A DNA stretch of 8,916 nt, taken from positions 1 through 8,916 of the forward strand of contig JAUHXW010000101.1 of NCBI GenBank assembly GCA_030426705.1, given 5' to 3'. The notes below the pieces were generated by a model, which saw nothing but the letters and a program-made list of their open reading frames with translations, was not told the DNA's origin and ran no database searches. Made by a program: the position numbers and the translations under genes. Each line of letters begins with the position of its first letter. Positions within the stretch are counted from its first letter, which is position 1. Positions 1-5,077 of this stretch are shown here, piece by piece. The DNA comes from Gammaproteobacteria bacterium. Lineage in GTDB: Bacteria > Pseudomonadota > Gammaproteobacteria > Xanthomonadales > Marinicellaceae.

Positions 1-108
1 CTAAAAGACAGTTGCGAATTACTTGATGGATTGGGCTTTGAAATCTCGCCCCGCATCGGCTATCCCGGTGATTATGTGATTGAACGTGCTTTTGTAGATA
101 ATGGTTGA
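1..108 (+). CDS. 3' end of an unidentified gene (partial)
   Basis: An open frame enters from the left edge in frame 1 and ends at TGA 106-108, giving 35 residues (LKDSCELLDGLGFEISPRIG, then YPGDYVIERAFVDNG). It is followed within 20 bases by an intrinsic terminator, which supports it being a real gene end. The fragment is too short to identify. The pattern of an amphipathic helix, then GFEI, then a short strand ending in PGDYVIER, resembles the last strands of many alpha/beta enzymes, including some SAM-dependent methyltransferases, but I would not name it. The start lies outside the window. Confidence 0.6.
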   Translation, partial: LKDSCELLDGLGFEISPRIGYPGDYVIERAFVDNG

Positions 109-126
109 TTTAAAACACTGTATTTA

Positions 127-155
127 AAAAAAGGAGTCTTTATGGCTCCTTTTTT
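127..155 (+). terminator. Intrinsic terminator of the left-edge gene
   Basis: GGAGTC (133-138) pairs with GGCTCC (144-149), allowing one G-T pair, around a five-base loop. The stem is extended by A127-132 against T150-155. The T-run directly follows the GC stem, and the A-run ahead of it makes the hairpin usable in both directions. It begins 19 bases after the stop codon at 108. Confidence 0.85.
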
Positions 156-167
156 AAAGGTCTATAT

Positions 168-202
168 GAGCAAGTGAGGCGCATCGAAGCATCTCCTTGC
201 TC
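168..202. repeat. Imperfect hairpin, possible small palindromic repeat
   Basis: GAGCAAG (168-174) pairs with CTTGCTC (196-202). The stem continues as GAG against CTC (193-195) if one unpaired T at 175 is allowed. The loop is about 15 bases. No T-tract follows, so it is not a terminator. It may be a decayed intergenic repeat like those to its right. Confidence 0.35.
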
Positions 203-223
203 CTTTAATCCCTACAACCCAAT

Positions 224-245
224 CGTCATCCTCGGGCTTGACCCG
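224..245. repeat. Short palindromic intergenic repeat, left half, split by an insertion
   Basis: This is the first 22 bases of a roughly 32-base repeat unit. The core TCGGGCTTGACCCGGGGA is an imperfect palindrome around CTTGA. The rest of the unit (GGGATCCATT) resumes at 777-786, on the far side of the element at 246-765. Deleting that element and one copy of the 11-bp duplication rebuilds a unit that matches the intact copy at 379-410 at about 30 of 32 positions. Confidence 0.75.
235..245 (+). repeat. Target-site duplication, left copy
   Basis: The 11 bases GGCTTGACCCG directly abut the left terminal inverted repeat and recur at 766-776 directly after the right one. The boundary is ambiguous by one base because the flanking G is shared. 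Confidence 0.7.
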
Positions 246-378
246 CATTAGTGTCCGGTAAAAATTTACTTTGTCAGCTCAAAACACACGCACTATAAAA
301 GTTTGCCCATCATTCACAAAAATGAAGACTTAAAAACAGTAATTATTCAACAACAAGCTTGATTGGCTGTACCAGTCT

Positions 379-410
379 CGTCGTCCTCGGGCTTGACCCG
401 GGGACCCATT
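379..410. repeat. Intact copy of the palindromic intergenic repeat
   Basis: This is the only uninterrupted copy of the repeat unit here. Its core is CCTCGGGCTTGACCCGGGGA and it ends in CCCATT. It serves as the reference for reconstructing the empty insertion site of the 246-765 element; the two differ at about two positions. It lies inside that element, in the same orientation as the outer copy. Confidence 0.75.
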
Positions 411-532
411 TTAAAAATGCTTACCAAATGATGATTGCTTAAAATACTGAAAACATTGAAAAAAGGAGATGTTAAATTCTTTTCGGTTGACAAGCAAATT
501 GATGTTCTCAGAACTATTTAAAGGCTGTTCAC

Positions 533-570
533 AATGGATCCCCGAATCAAGTTCACTACTGTCCGGTAAA
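533..570 (-). repeat. Inverted, diverged copy of the repeat joined to an element end
   Basis: This 38-base stretch matches the reverse complement of 749-786 at 32 of 38 positions. It therefore contains both a palindromic-repeat half (533-554, GGATCCCCGAATCAAGTTC) and a transposon-type end (555-570, ACTACTGTCCGGTAAA), joined in the same register as the right-hand junction. Together with 749-786 it forms the arms of a 254-bp inverted repeat. Confidence 0.7.
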
Positions 571-588
571 CGAAATACCTCTACATAT

Positions 589-672
589 AGTCATTCCCGC
601 GCAGGCGGGAATCTCCTGCAATTAAAGTATATGGTGTTTTCCAAGGAGACTCCCGCCTGCGCGGGAGTGACT
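589..672. repeat. REP-like inverted pair of GC-rich hairpins
   Basis: Bases 589-617 and 644-672 are inverted copies of each other, matching at 27 of 29 positions. Each arm contains its own small hairpin, CCCGC-GCAG-GCGGG or its complement. The 26-base AT-rich centre would form the loop. The motif ATTCCCGCGCAGGCGGGAAT is of a type widespread as dispersed intergenic repeats in proteobacteria; that recognition is from general knowledge. Translations across it produce the characteristic SRAGGN and PACAGVT peptides, which should not be annotated as proteins. Confidence 0.75.
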
Positions 673-765
673 GGTCATTTTAAGTATGAAAAGTCGATTA
701 TGTTGGTTTAGATAACAGGTTCAATCATTTAGGTTGCACCAGCTATTTTTTACCGGACACTAATG

Positions 766-776
766 GGCTTGACCCG
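766..776 (+). repeat. Target-site duplication, right copy
   Basis: A second direct copy of GGCTTGACCCG directly follows the right inverted repeat. It continues into GGGATCCATT (777-786), which is the missing right half of the interrupted palindromic repeat begun at 224. Confidence 0.7.
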
Positions 777-826
777 GGGATCCATTAAAGAAATTCATAA
801 ATATAAATGAGATATTACAGAAACAA

Positions 827-1579
827 TTAAGACAATTTATTAGATAATACAATATTAGAAAAATCACGCAATGCAGCTCGCTCTGCGGATGATGCATATA
901 AATGATGACACACCCATGGAGGCGTATAGCCAGTAAATTTACGGCCGCTGCCTATAAAACTTGCTATTTTCAGGAGTGACGGATTTAGGCGACGTGGCGC
1001 CCACCCAAAATGTTCAGACATTTTTTCGGCAGTAATTGTTTGATCAGATTTGCAATAGTCAGCTACATATATTGCTAAATTGGCAGCATCAAAAACAGGA
1101 TGCCATCTATGAACGAATGGATCAAAAGTCTCAAAGAATTCAATTGTAGGACAAATATTCCCATAAGAATTTGTAGATTGGCTAAAACTGCATAAGCCTC
1201 TAAACTCAAGCTCTCCGCAAGCTTCTATCAATTCTTCTGGATTTACATCATTGAATTCCGTTAAAAGTTTTGAAACCTCAAAAGGGTCAAGGTGGCCATC
1301 TATAGACTCATTTGCAACATGGATACCAACTTTAAAAGGCAATTCTTCTAAAAGAAAACTACCTTGAAGTTTTGATACAACATTTTCTAATGAATTTACA
1401 CTTCCTGTTATTTCTTTTTGCCACTGATTAACAGCTTCTTCCAGTTTTGATGGTTTTAGCGCTCTTCCCAGTGCAACAATACTACCACCAAAAAATGGAA
1501 CACTATCAGCAAAAATGGACTCAAGTGCGAGTCTTTTAAGCTCATGATAAGAAATTTTACTGATAGATTTAATTTTCAT
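827..1579 (-). CDS. Hypothetical protein with possible helix-turn-helix segments
   Basis: I do not recognise this 250-residue protein. There is no signal peptide. Residues 24-40 (SVPFFGGSIVALGRA and neighbours) are a short hydrophobic, glycine-containing stretch, followed by a helical, probably coiled region at 45-72. Residues about 94-130 and 180-207 each read like helix-turn-helix or winged-helix units; the second has EKMSEHFGWAPRRLNP. The C-terminal region is aromatic-rich (YTPPWVCHHLY, 218-228). DNA binding is possible but unproven. The start is ATG at 1577-1579, with no Shine-Dalgarno sequence. A weak promoter on the same strand (TTGAAA at 1615-1610, TACATC at 1592-1587, 17-bp spacer) would start transcription almost at the ATG. 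It stands alone, next to a repeat-rich stretch and opposite to pyrD, which fits accessory or acquired DNA. It could also be a regulator or part of a defence or toxin module without its partner. Confidence 0.75.
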   Translation of the reverse strand: MKIKSISKISYHELKRLALESIFADSVPFFGGSIVALGRALKPSKLEEAVNQWQKEITGSVNSLENVVSKLQGSFLLEELPFKVGIHVANESIDGHLDPFEVSKLLTEFNDVNPEELIEACGELEFRGLCSFSQSTNSYGNICPTIEFFETFDPFVHRWHPVFDAANLAIYVADYCKSDQTITAEKMSEHFGWAPRRLNPSLLKIASFIGSGRKFTGYTPPWVCHHLYASSAERAALRDFSNIVLSNKLS

Positions 1580-1622
1580 AATTAATGATGTATTGACTCA
1601 CTGTCTGTTTTTCAACAAATCT

Positions 1623-1651
1623 TTTAAAGAAAGCAAATGTCGTAATATAAT
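1623..1651 (+). promoter_or_regulatory. Candidate sigma70-type promoter for pyrD-murB
   Basis: A perfect -10 box TATAAT lies at 1646-1651, with a weak -35 (TTTAAA, 1623-1628) after a 17-bp spacer. The predicted start near 1658 leaves a leader of about 160 bases before pyrD. The leader holds a weak AT-rich hairpin (AATTTGT 1686-1692 with ACAAATT 1698-1704) but no terminator, so attenuation is not supported. Confidence 0.45.
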
Positions 1652-1657
1652 TTCCCT

Positions 1658-1768
1658 ATGGATTCCCAGGTAAAATCCGAGGCTGAATTTGTTCCAGACA
1701 AATTTCTGCATTCACCATATCCCAGTGGTTCGATGACAGTAAGTGACTTAAAAAGCAAGCATACATAA
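1658..1768 (+). CDS. Possible 36-codon leader ORF before pyrD (doubtful)
   Basis: An ATG at 1658-1660 opens 36 codons ending at TAA 1766-1768 (MDSQVKSEAEFVPDKFLHSP, then YPSGSMTVSDLKSKHT). There is no Shine-Dalgarno sequence. The ATG falls where transcription from the TATAAT box at 1646-1651 would start, so it could be leaderless. Composition is protein-like but nothing identifies it, and an ORF this short arises easily by chance. It is 51 bases short of the pyrD start. Confidence 0.15.
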   Translation: MDSQVKSEAEFVPDKFLHSPYPSGSMTVSDLKSKHT

Positions 1769-1819
1769 TATATTCCAAATACATTAAAATACCGGTTCAT
1801 TTGCTTACGAAAAATCGAT

Positions 1820-2842
1820 ATGCTCGAATTCCTCGCCCGCAAAACTCTACAAGCCTTGCCCGCTGAAACTGCCCATAATTTAGCCATCAAAGCTTTGGGT
1901 TCTCCTTTGTCGATTTTTACTCAAGCCAAGCAAATAAAAAATCCGGTTGAATTGATGGGTATTACTTTCCCCAATCCGGTTGGCATGGCCGCAGGATTTG
2001 ATAAAAATGGCGATGCCATTGATGGTTTGGCGCGACAAGGTTTTGGTTTTATCGAGATCGGTACCATCACGCCCAAGCCCCAGCCAGGTAATGATAGACC
2101 TCGCCTTTTTAGATTGGGTTGTGATAACGCCATCATCAACCGCATGGGCTTTAATAACAAAGGCATTGATTATTTGGTTAAACAAGTTAAAAAGGCTAAA
2201 TATAAAGGGGTGCTGGGTATCAATATAGGCAAAAACAAAACCACGCCAAATGATAAAGCTGTTGACGATTATGTGCATTGTTTTGCCAAGGCACACACCT
2301 TGTGTGATTACATCACGGTCAACATTTCATCTCCAAACACACCCGATTTACGTGAGTTACAAAATGATCAAGCCCTCGTGGAATTATTGTCAGGAATTAA
2401 AAATCAGCAATTATTAAGCCAGAAAAATAACGAAAAATACACACCCGTTTTGGTAAAAATATCTCCTGACCAAAATGAGCAACAACTTGAATTTATGGTA
2501 CAACAAATCAAGGCTTCAGGCCTGGATGGCATCATTTGTACCAACACCACCATTGATCGGCCTGAGAGCCTAAAAAGTGATGCGCAAGTGATTGAGCAAG
2601 CAGGTGGTCTAAGCGGTCAACCTTTGTATCAAAAATCAAACGAAACACTGCGTTTGGTGCGGAAATTTGCTGGTGACGATTTCCCAATTATTGCAGTAGG
2701 TGGTATCATAGATAAAAAGGATGCACTTGAAAAATTCAGACTCGGTGCAAATTTGGTTCAAGTTTACACTGGATTTGTATTGAAAGGCAGTTCCTTGATA
2801 ACACAAATAAATGATTATTTGAGCGGTGAAAATACACAATAA
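1820..2842 (+). CDS. pyrD: Dihydroorotate dehydrogenase (quinone), class 2
   Basis: This enzyme oxidises dihydroorotate to orotate in de novo pyrimidine synthesis, using FMN and passing electrons to membrane quinones. The 340 residues match the family length (E. coli 336). The N-terminal 35 residues are the helical membrane-association segment typical of class 2. The barrel shows GMAAGFDKNG (55-64), IEIGTITPKPQPGNDRPRLF (78-97), NRMGFNN (107-113) and GVLGINIGKN (130-139). NISSPNTP (168-175) carries the class 2 catalytic serine, Ser171 by alignment with E. coli Ser175. The FMN phosphate region is TNTT (241-244), GGLSG (262-266), AVGGI (292-296) and VYTGFVLKG (315-323). The start is ATG 1820; the Shine-Dalgarno sequence is poor. 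The end overlaps murB by 17 bases, so the two are co-transcribed. Confidence 0.97.
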   Translation: MLEFLARKTLQALPAETAHNLAIKALGSPLSIFTQAKQIKNPVELMGITFPNPVGMAAGFDKNGDAIDGLARQGFGFIEIGTITPKPQPGNDRPRLFRLGCDNAIINRMGFNNKGIDYLVKQVKKAKYKGVLGINIGKNKTTPNDKAVDDYVHCFAKAHTLCDYITVNISSPNTPDLRELQNDQALVELLSGIKNQQLLSQKNNEKYTPVLVKISPDQNEQQLEFMVQQIKASGLDGIICTNTTIDRPESLKSDAQVIEQAGGLSGQPLYQKSNETLRLVRKFAGDDFPIIAVGGIIDKKDALEKFRLGANLVQVYTGFVLKGSSLITQINDYLSGENTQ

Positions 2843-3818
2843 TTATAACCTTAAACATTTAAACACTCTGGCTGTTGACTGTAGTTGTGACCAGTTTGTA
2901 GAAATCAATTCACTGGCCGATCTTGAAGCTTTACCTTCAGACATTAAAATCACCGAGATGCTGGTTCTGGGTGGAGGCAGTAACCTGTTATTCACCCAGG
3001 ACCTTAACCGATTTGTCGCACACATCAAGCCACGAAAACACATCACCATTGTTGATAACCTGGTGGTTGCCTGGGCTGGTACTGTGTGGAATGATTTGGT
3101 GAGATGGGCAGTTGACCGAAACCTGGGAGGCATTGAAAATCTCGCTGGTATTCCTGGCTTGGTTGGCGCTGCACCCTTCCAAAATATTGGTGCTTATGGC
3201 ACAGAAATTAAGGACTGTCTGGTCTGGGTTGAAGTCTATAACTGGCATACCGGTTTGTATCACCGGCTCAGCAATGAAGAATGTATGTTTACCTATCGTC
3301 ACAGCATTTTCAAATACCACGATCAACCCTGGATCATCAGTCGCGTCGGTTTGGATTTACGCACCAATTACCCTGTGAATCTTTCTTATGGAGAATTACA
3401 GGAAAAATTCAGCAACAACAGTAAACCCAGCTACCGCCAAATAGCCGATGAAGTCATCAAAATACGGTCTTCAAAACTTCCTGAAACCGCAAAATTACCC
3501 AACGCAGGTAGTTTTTTCAAAAACCCTTTCATCAATGCACAACAAGTTAAAAGGATACAACGCAGGTTTAAAGACATGCCAGTTTTTGAAACACACAACC
3601 CCAATGAATTTAAAACCAGTGCTGCCTGGTTATTGGAACAATGTGGTTTCAAGGGTCATCGTGAAGGTGATGCCGGTTTTTATGACAAACATGCCCTGAT
3701 TCTGGTCAACCACGGTGATGCCACTGGTAGTGATTTATTGCGTATGACCAAAATGGCCAAGCGTGCTGTTAAAAATAAATTTGCCATTGAACTGGAAGAA
3801 GAAGTCAGGGTTTTATAA
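2826..3818 (+). CDS. murB: UDP-N-acetylenolpyruvoylglucosamine reductase, type I
   Basis: This cytoplasmic FAD enzyme reduces UDP-GlcNAc-enolpyruvate to UDP-MurNAc with NADPH, the second committed step of peptidoglycan precursor synthesis. The protein is 330 residues (E. coli 342). FAD-binding motifs are LGGGSNLLF (48-56) and AGIPGLVGAAPFQNIGAYG (107-125). The catalytic set is present: Arg158 in TYRHSIFK, Ser229 in NAGSFFKNP as the proton donor, and a C-terminal glutamate (Glu326) in ELEEEVR. The Tyr-containing loop of type I enzymes is retained. The start codon is GTG at 2826; an in-frame stop lies two codons earlier, at 2820-2822, and the next in-frame ATG comes about 44 codons in, after the conserved N-terminus, so GTG is effectively forced. 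Translation is probably coupled to pyrD, whose last 17 bases it overlaps. Confidence 0.97.
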   Translation: MKIHNNYNLKHLNTLAVDCSCDQFVEINSLADLEALPSDIKITEMLVLGGGSNLLFTQDLNRFVAHIKPRKHITIVDNLVVAWAGTVWNDLVRWAVDRNLGGIENLAGIPGLVGAAPFQNIGAYGTEIKDCLVWVEVYNWHTGLYHRLSNEECMFTYRHSIFKYHDQPWIISRVGLDLRTNYPVNLSYGELQEKFSNNSKPSYRQIADEVIKIRSSKLPETAKLPNAGSFFKNPFINAQQVKRIQRRFKDMPVFETHNPNEFKTSAAWLLEQCGFKGHREGDAGFYDKHALILVNHGDATGSDLLRMTKMAKRAVKNKFAIELEEEVRVL

Positions 3819-3834
3819 GATTTTACTAATATTG

Positions 3835-3852
3835 ACTTGACCCAGGTCAAGT
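3835..3852. promoter_or_regulatory. FNR/CRP-family-like operator before the first cytochrome gene
   Basis: ACTTGACC-CA-GGTCAAGT is a perfect 18-base dyad. Its core TTGACCCAGGTCAA fits the TTGA-N6-TCAA spacing bound by many FNR/CRP-family regulators (FNR, Anr, Dnr, FixK types). The centre is 3843.5. With TATCAT (3873-3878) as -10 box, transcription would start near 3885, putting the dyad at about -41.5, the classic class II activator position. The -35 region has no good hexamer, as expected of an activator-dependent promoter. The start site is assumed, not measured, and no T-run follows, so it is not a terminator. Confidence 0.45.
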
Positions 3853-3937
3853 TAAGTCGATTTAAAATCATTTATCATTGCGGGTACTTTTATTAAGTGA
3901 TACGCTTTGCGCGTTATTTTAACAACTGGAAATTAAC

Positions 3938-4237
3938 ATGAAAAAGACAACCTTAATTTTACTCGCAACTGCTTTTTTCTCTTTCTCTGTACAAGCAGGA
4001 GACATTGAAGCTGGTAAGGCTAAATCTGCTGTATGTGCTGCTTGCCATGGGGCTGATGGTATCAGCGCCAGTCCAATATGGCCTAATCTGGCTGGACAAA
4101 AAGAAGCTTACCTGGTTAAACAAATCAAAGCTTTTAAAAGTGGCGAAAGGAAAGACCCAAGTATGGCGCCTATGGTTGCTGGATTGACCGATGCTGACAT
4201 CGAAAACCTCGCCGCGTATTACGCCAGCTTAAAATAA
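3938..4237 (+). CDS. Periplasmic monohaem cytochrome c, c4/c553-like (first of three)
   Basis: A 99-residue class I c-type cytochrome exported by a Sec signal peptide. [20 protein letters not shown] (1-20) ends in an A-x-A-like site before Gly21. Haem attaches at CAACH (Cys33, Cys36, His37 as axial ligand). The second ligand is most likely Met76, which aligns with Met78 and Met75 of the two neighbours. The fold signature PNLAGQ (49-54), then a helix to SGERK, and [16 protein letters not shown] at the C-terminus are those of one half of dihaem cytochrome c4. It should shuttle electrons between bc1-type complexes and terminal oxidases or reductases. The start ATG follows a modest GGA signal. 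It has its own terminator and the FNR-like site upstream, so it is transcribed apart from the next two. Confidence 0.93.
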   Translation: MKKTTLILLATAFFSFSVQAGDIEAGKAKSAVCAACHGADGISASPIWPNLAGQKEAYLVKQIKAFKSGERKDPSMAPMVAGLTDADIENLAAYYASLK

Positions 4238-4259
4238 TTTCAGTTGCTATAACTGATAG

Positions 4260-4288
4260 AAAGGGTTGCACAGCAAACCCTTTTTTTT
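4260..4288 (+). terminator. Intrinsic terminator after the first cytochrome gene
   Basis: AAGGGTTGC (4261-4269) pairs with GCAAACCCTT (4273-4282) around a three-base loop, with one bulged A. A run of eight T (4281-4288) follows. It lies 23 bases after the stop codon and ends about 20 bases before the promoter of the next gene. Confidence 0.85.
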
Positions 4289-4307
4289 GGCATTTTTTTG
4301 AATTCAA

Positions 4308-4336
4308 TTGAGTCCAAGTAGCTATCTGACTATAAT
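4308..4336 (+). promoter_or_regulatory. Sigma70-type promoter of the two-cytochrome operon
   Basis: TTGAGT (4308-4313), a 17-bp spacer and a perfect TATAAT (4331-4336). Transcription would start near 4343, about 20 bases before the ATG at 4364. It lies directly between the previous terminator and the second cytochrome gene, so it fits as an independent constitutive promoter. A 10-bp palindrome, TTGAATTCAA (4298-4307), sits just upstream of the -35 box, but its spacing does not fit an FNR/CRP site. Confidence 0.7.
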
Positions 4337-4363
4337 GTTCGCTTTTATTGAGTTTGGATAATA

Positions 4364-4672
4364 ATGAAAAAATTACTGATTCTGGCTTTGATGATTTCAT
4401 CTTTTCATGTCATGGCAGCTGGTGATGCTGAAAATGGCAAGAAACTGGCTTACACATGTACGGGTTGTCACGGTATTCCTTTTTACCAAAACACCAACCC
4501 TCAGTATCATGTTCCCAGATTGGGTGGCCAAAATGAAGCCTATATCGTTGCGGCATTGAAAGCATACCGTTCTGGTGAACGCAGTCACACCACCATGCAA
4601 GCACAGGCAGGTAATTTGTCTGATCAGGACATCGCTGATATTGCAGCCTATTTTTCAACTTTCAACAAATAA
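4364..4672 (+). CDS. Periplasmic monohaem cytochrome c (second of three)
   Basis: A 102-residue exported cytochrome. The signal peptide is residues 1-18 or 19 (MKKLLILALMISSFHVMA). The haem site is CTGCH (Cys32, Cys35, His36) and the likely distal ligand is Met78 in SHTTMQAQ. It differs from its neighbours by a longer loop after the haem motif (GIPFYQNTNPQYHVPRLGGQ, 37-56). From general knowledge, this CxGCHGIP...YHVPxLGGQ pattern marks a distinct family often paired with a second small cytochrome, as here. The C-terminus LSDQDIADIAAYF is standard. Its stop codon is 10 bases before the start of the third cytochrome gene, so the two are one operon. Electron-transfer partner unknown. Confidence 0.93.
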   Translation: MKKLLILALMISSFHVMAAGDAENGKKLAYTCTGCHGIPFYQNTNPQYHVPRLGGQNEAYIVAALKAYRSGERSHTTMQAQAGNLSDQDIADIAAYFSTFNK

Positions 4673-4682
4673 AGGAACGATT

Positions 4683-5009
4683 ATGAAAAACATTATTTTA
4701 TTGAGCCTGTTGTTAGTGGGTACTTATGCAATTGCTGGAGATGCAGAGTTAGGTAAAGCCAAAGCAGAACAAGTTTGTAAAACTTGTCATGGTATGGATG
4801 GCATGGGCATTGATAACACTTACCCGAAATTAGCGGGTCAATACGCTGACTATATGGCCCAAGCTTTAAAAGATTATCGCTCAGGCGCCAGAAAAAATGC
4901 CATCATGGCTGGCTTTTCTGCTACCTTGACAGATGAAGACATTGCCAATGTGGCAGCATACTATTCCACTTTACAGGAAAATAGTTTGACTGATTTAACC
5001 ATAAAATAG
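4683..5009 (+). CDS. Periplasmic monohaem cytochrome c, c4/c553-like (third of three)
   Basis: Translated from ATG 4683, preceded by a good Shine-Dalgarno sequence (AAAGGA, 4672-4677), giving 108 residues. A longer in-frame start at 4575 lies inside the previous gene and would bury the signal peptide, so it is rejected. The signal peptide is residues 1-18, ending AIA before Gly19. The haem motif is CKTCH (Cys32, Cys35, His36); PKLAGQ (48-53) follows; Met75 in KNAIMAGF is the likely axial ligand; LTDEDIANVAAYYSTL closes the fold. A polar tail of about 11 residues beyond the usual end is unique among the three. It is closest to the first cytochrome in design and co-transcribed with the second. 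Confidence 0.93.
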   Translation: MKNIILLSLLLVGTYAIAGDAELGKAKAEQVCKTCHGMDGMGIDNTYPKLAGQYADYMAQALKDYRSGARKNAIMAGFSATLTDEDIANVAAYYSTLQENSLTDLTIK

Positions 5010-5026
5010 TCACTCATATATTTGCG

Positions 5027-5055
5027 AAGGCCAGTTTAATACTGGCCTTTTTTTT
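5027..5055 (+). terminator. Strong intrinsic terminator of the cytochrome operon
   Basis: AAGGCCAGT (5027-5035) pairs perfectly with ACTGGCCTT (5041-5049) around TTAAT, and eight T (5048-5055) follow. It ends only 22 bases before the ATG of the next gene, so that gene depends on read-through or on a promoter overlapping this region; I see no good one. Confidence 0.93.
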
Positions 5056-5077
5056 GGGTAATTTTTAGATTCAAGAT

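Larger units (their letters stand above)
246..765. mobile_element. 520-bp non-autonomous transposable element (MITE-like)
   Basis: The ends are perfect 19-bp inverted repeats: CATTAGTGTCCGGTAAAAA at 246-264 and its reverse complement at 747-765. The element is flanked by an 11-bp direct repeat, GGCTTGACCCG, at 235-245 and 766-776. Shifting the boundary by one base gives GGGCTTGACCC (234-244, 765-775), which has the form GGG-N5-CCC. An 11-bp duplication and a GGG-N5-CCC target are known for IS231-type members of the IS4 family, so mobilisation by an IS4-like transposase is a reasonable inference. I find no believable transposase frame inside. The interior carries two more copies of the host repeat (379-410, 533-554), an internal copy of the element end (555-570) and a double hairpin (589-672). 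It could be a decayed, internally rearranged IS or a true MITE. Confidence 0.7.

Noticed and set aside
469..711. An 80-codon + strand frame across the repeat region
   Set aside because: Its peptide is mostly translated palindromic repeat (SRAGGN, PACAGVT) and its Shine-Dalgarno-like AGGAG directly touches the ATG. The first 25 residues faintly recall IS4-type transposase starts, but the key WIPES part is encoded by the GGATCCCCG repeat itself, so it is best seen as chance.
224..786. CRISPR array
   Set aside because: Repeat copies are irregularly spaced, differ in orientation, and are explained by palindromic intergenic repeats plus a transposable element; no cas genes are present.
1624..1890. 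An 88-codon - strand frame crossing the pyrD start
   Set aside because: It overlaps the pyrD promoter region and its first codons, has no recognisable motif and reads as antisense of pyrD.
1880..2296. A 138-codon - strand frame inside pyrD
   Set aside because: It lies wholly antisense to a strongly supported gene and shows no protein family features.
3835..3852. The ACTTGACC dyad as terminator of murB, or as another copy of the left-hand CTTGACCC repeat
   Set aside because: No T-run follows the dyad, and similarity to the repeat at 224-245 is limited to CTTGACCC. A regulatory site fits better.
4575..4682. N-terminal extension of the third cytochrome
   Set aside because: It lies within the second cytochrome gene in another frame, would displace the signal peptide, and the ATG at 4683 has a good Shine-Dalgarno sequence.
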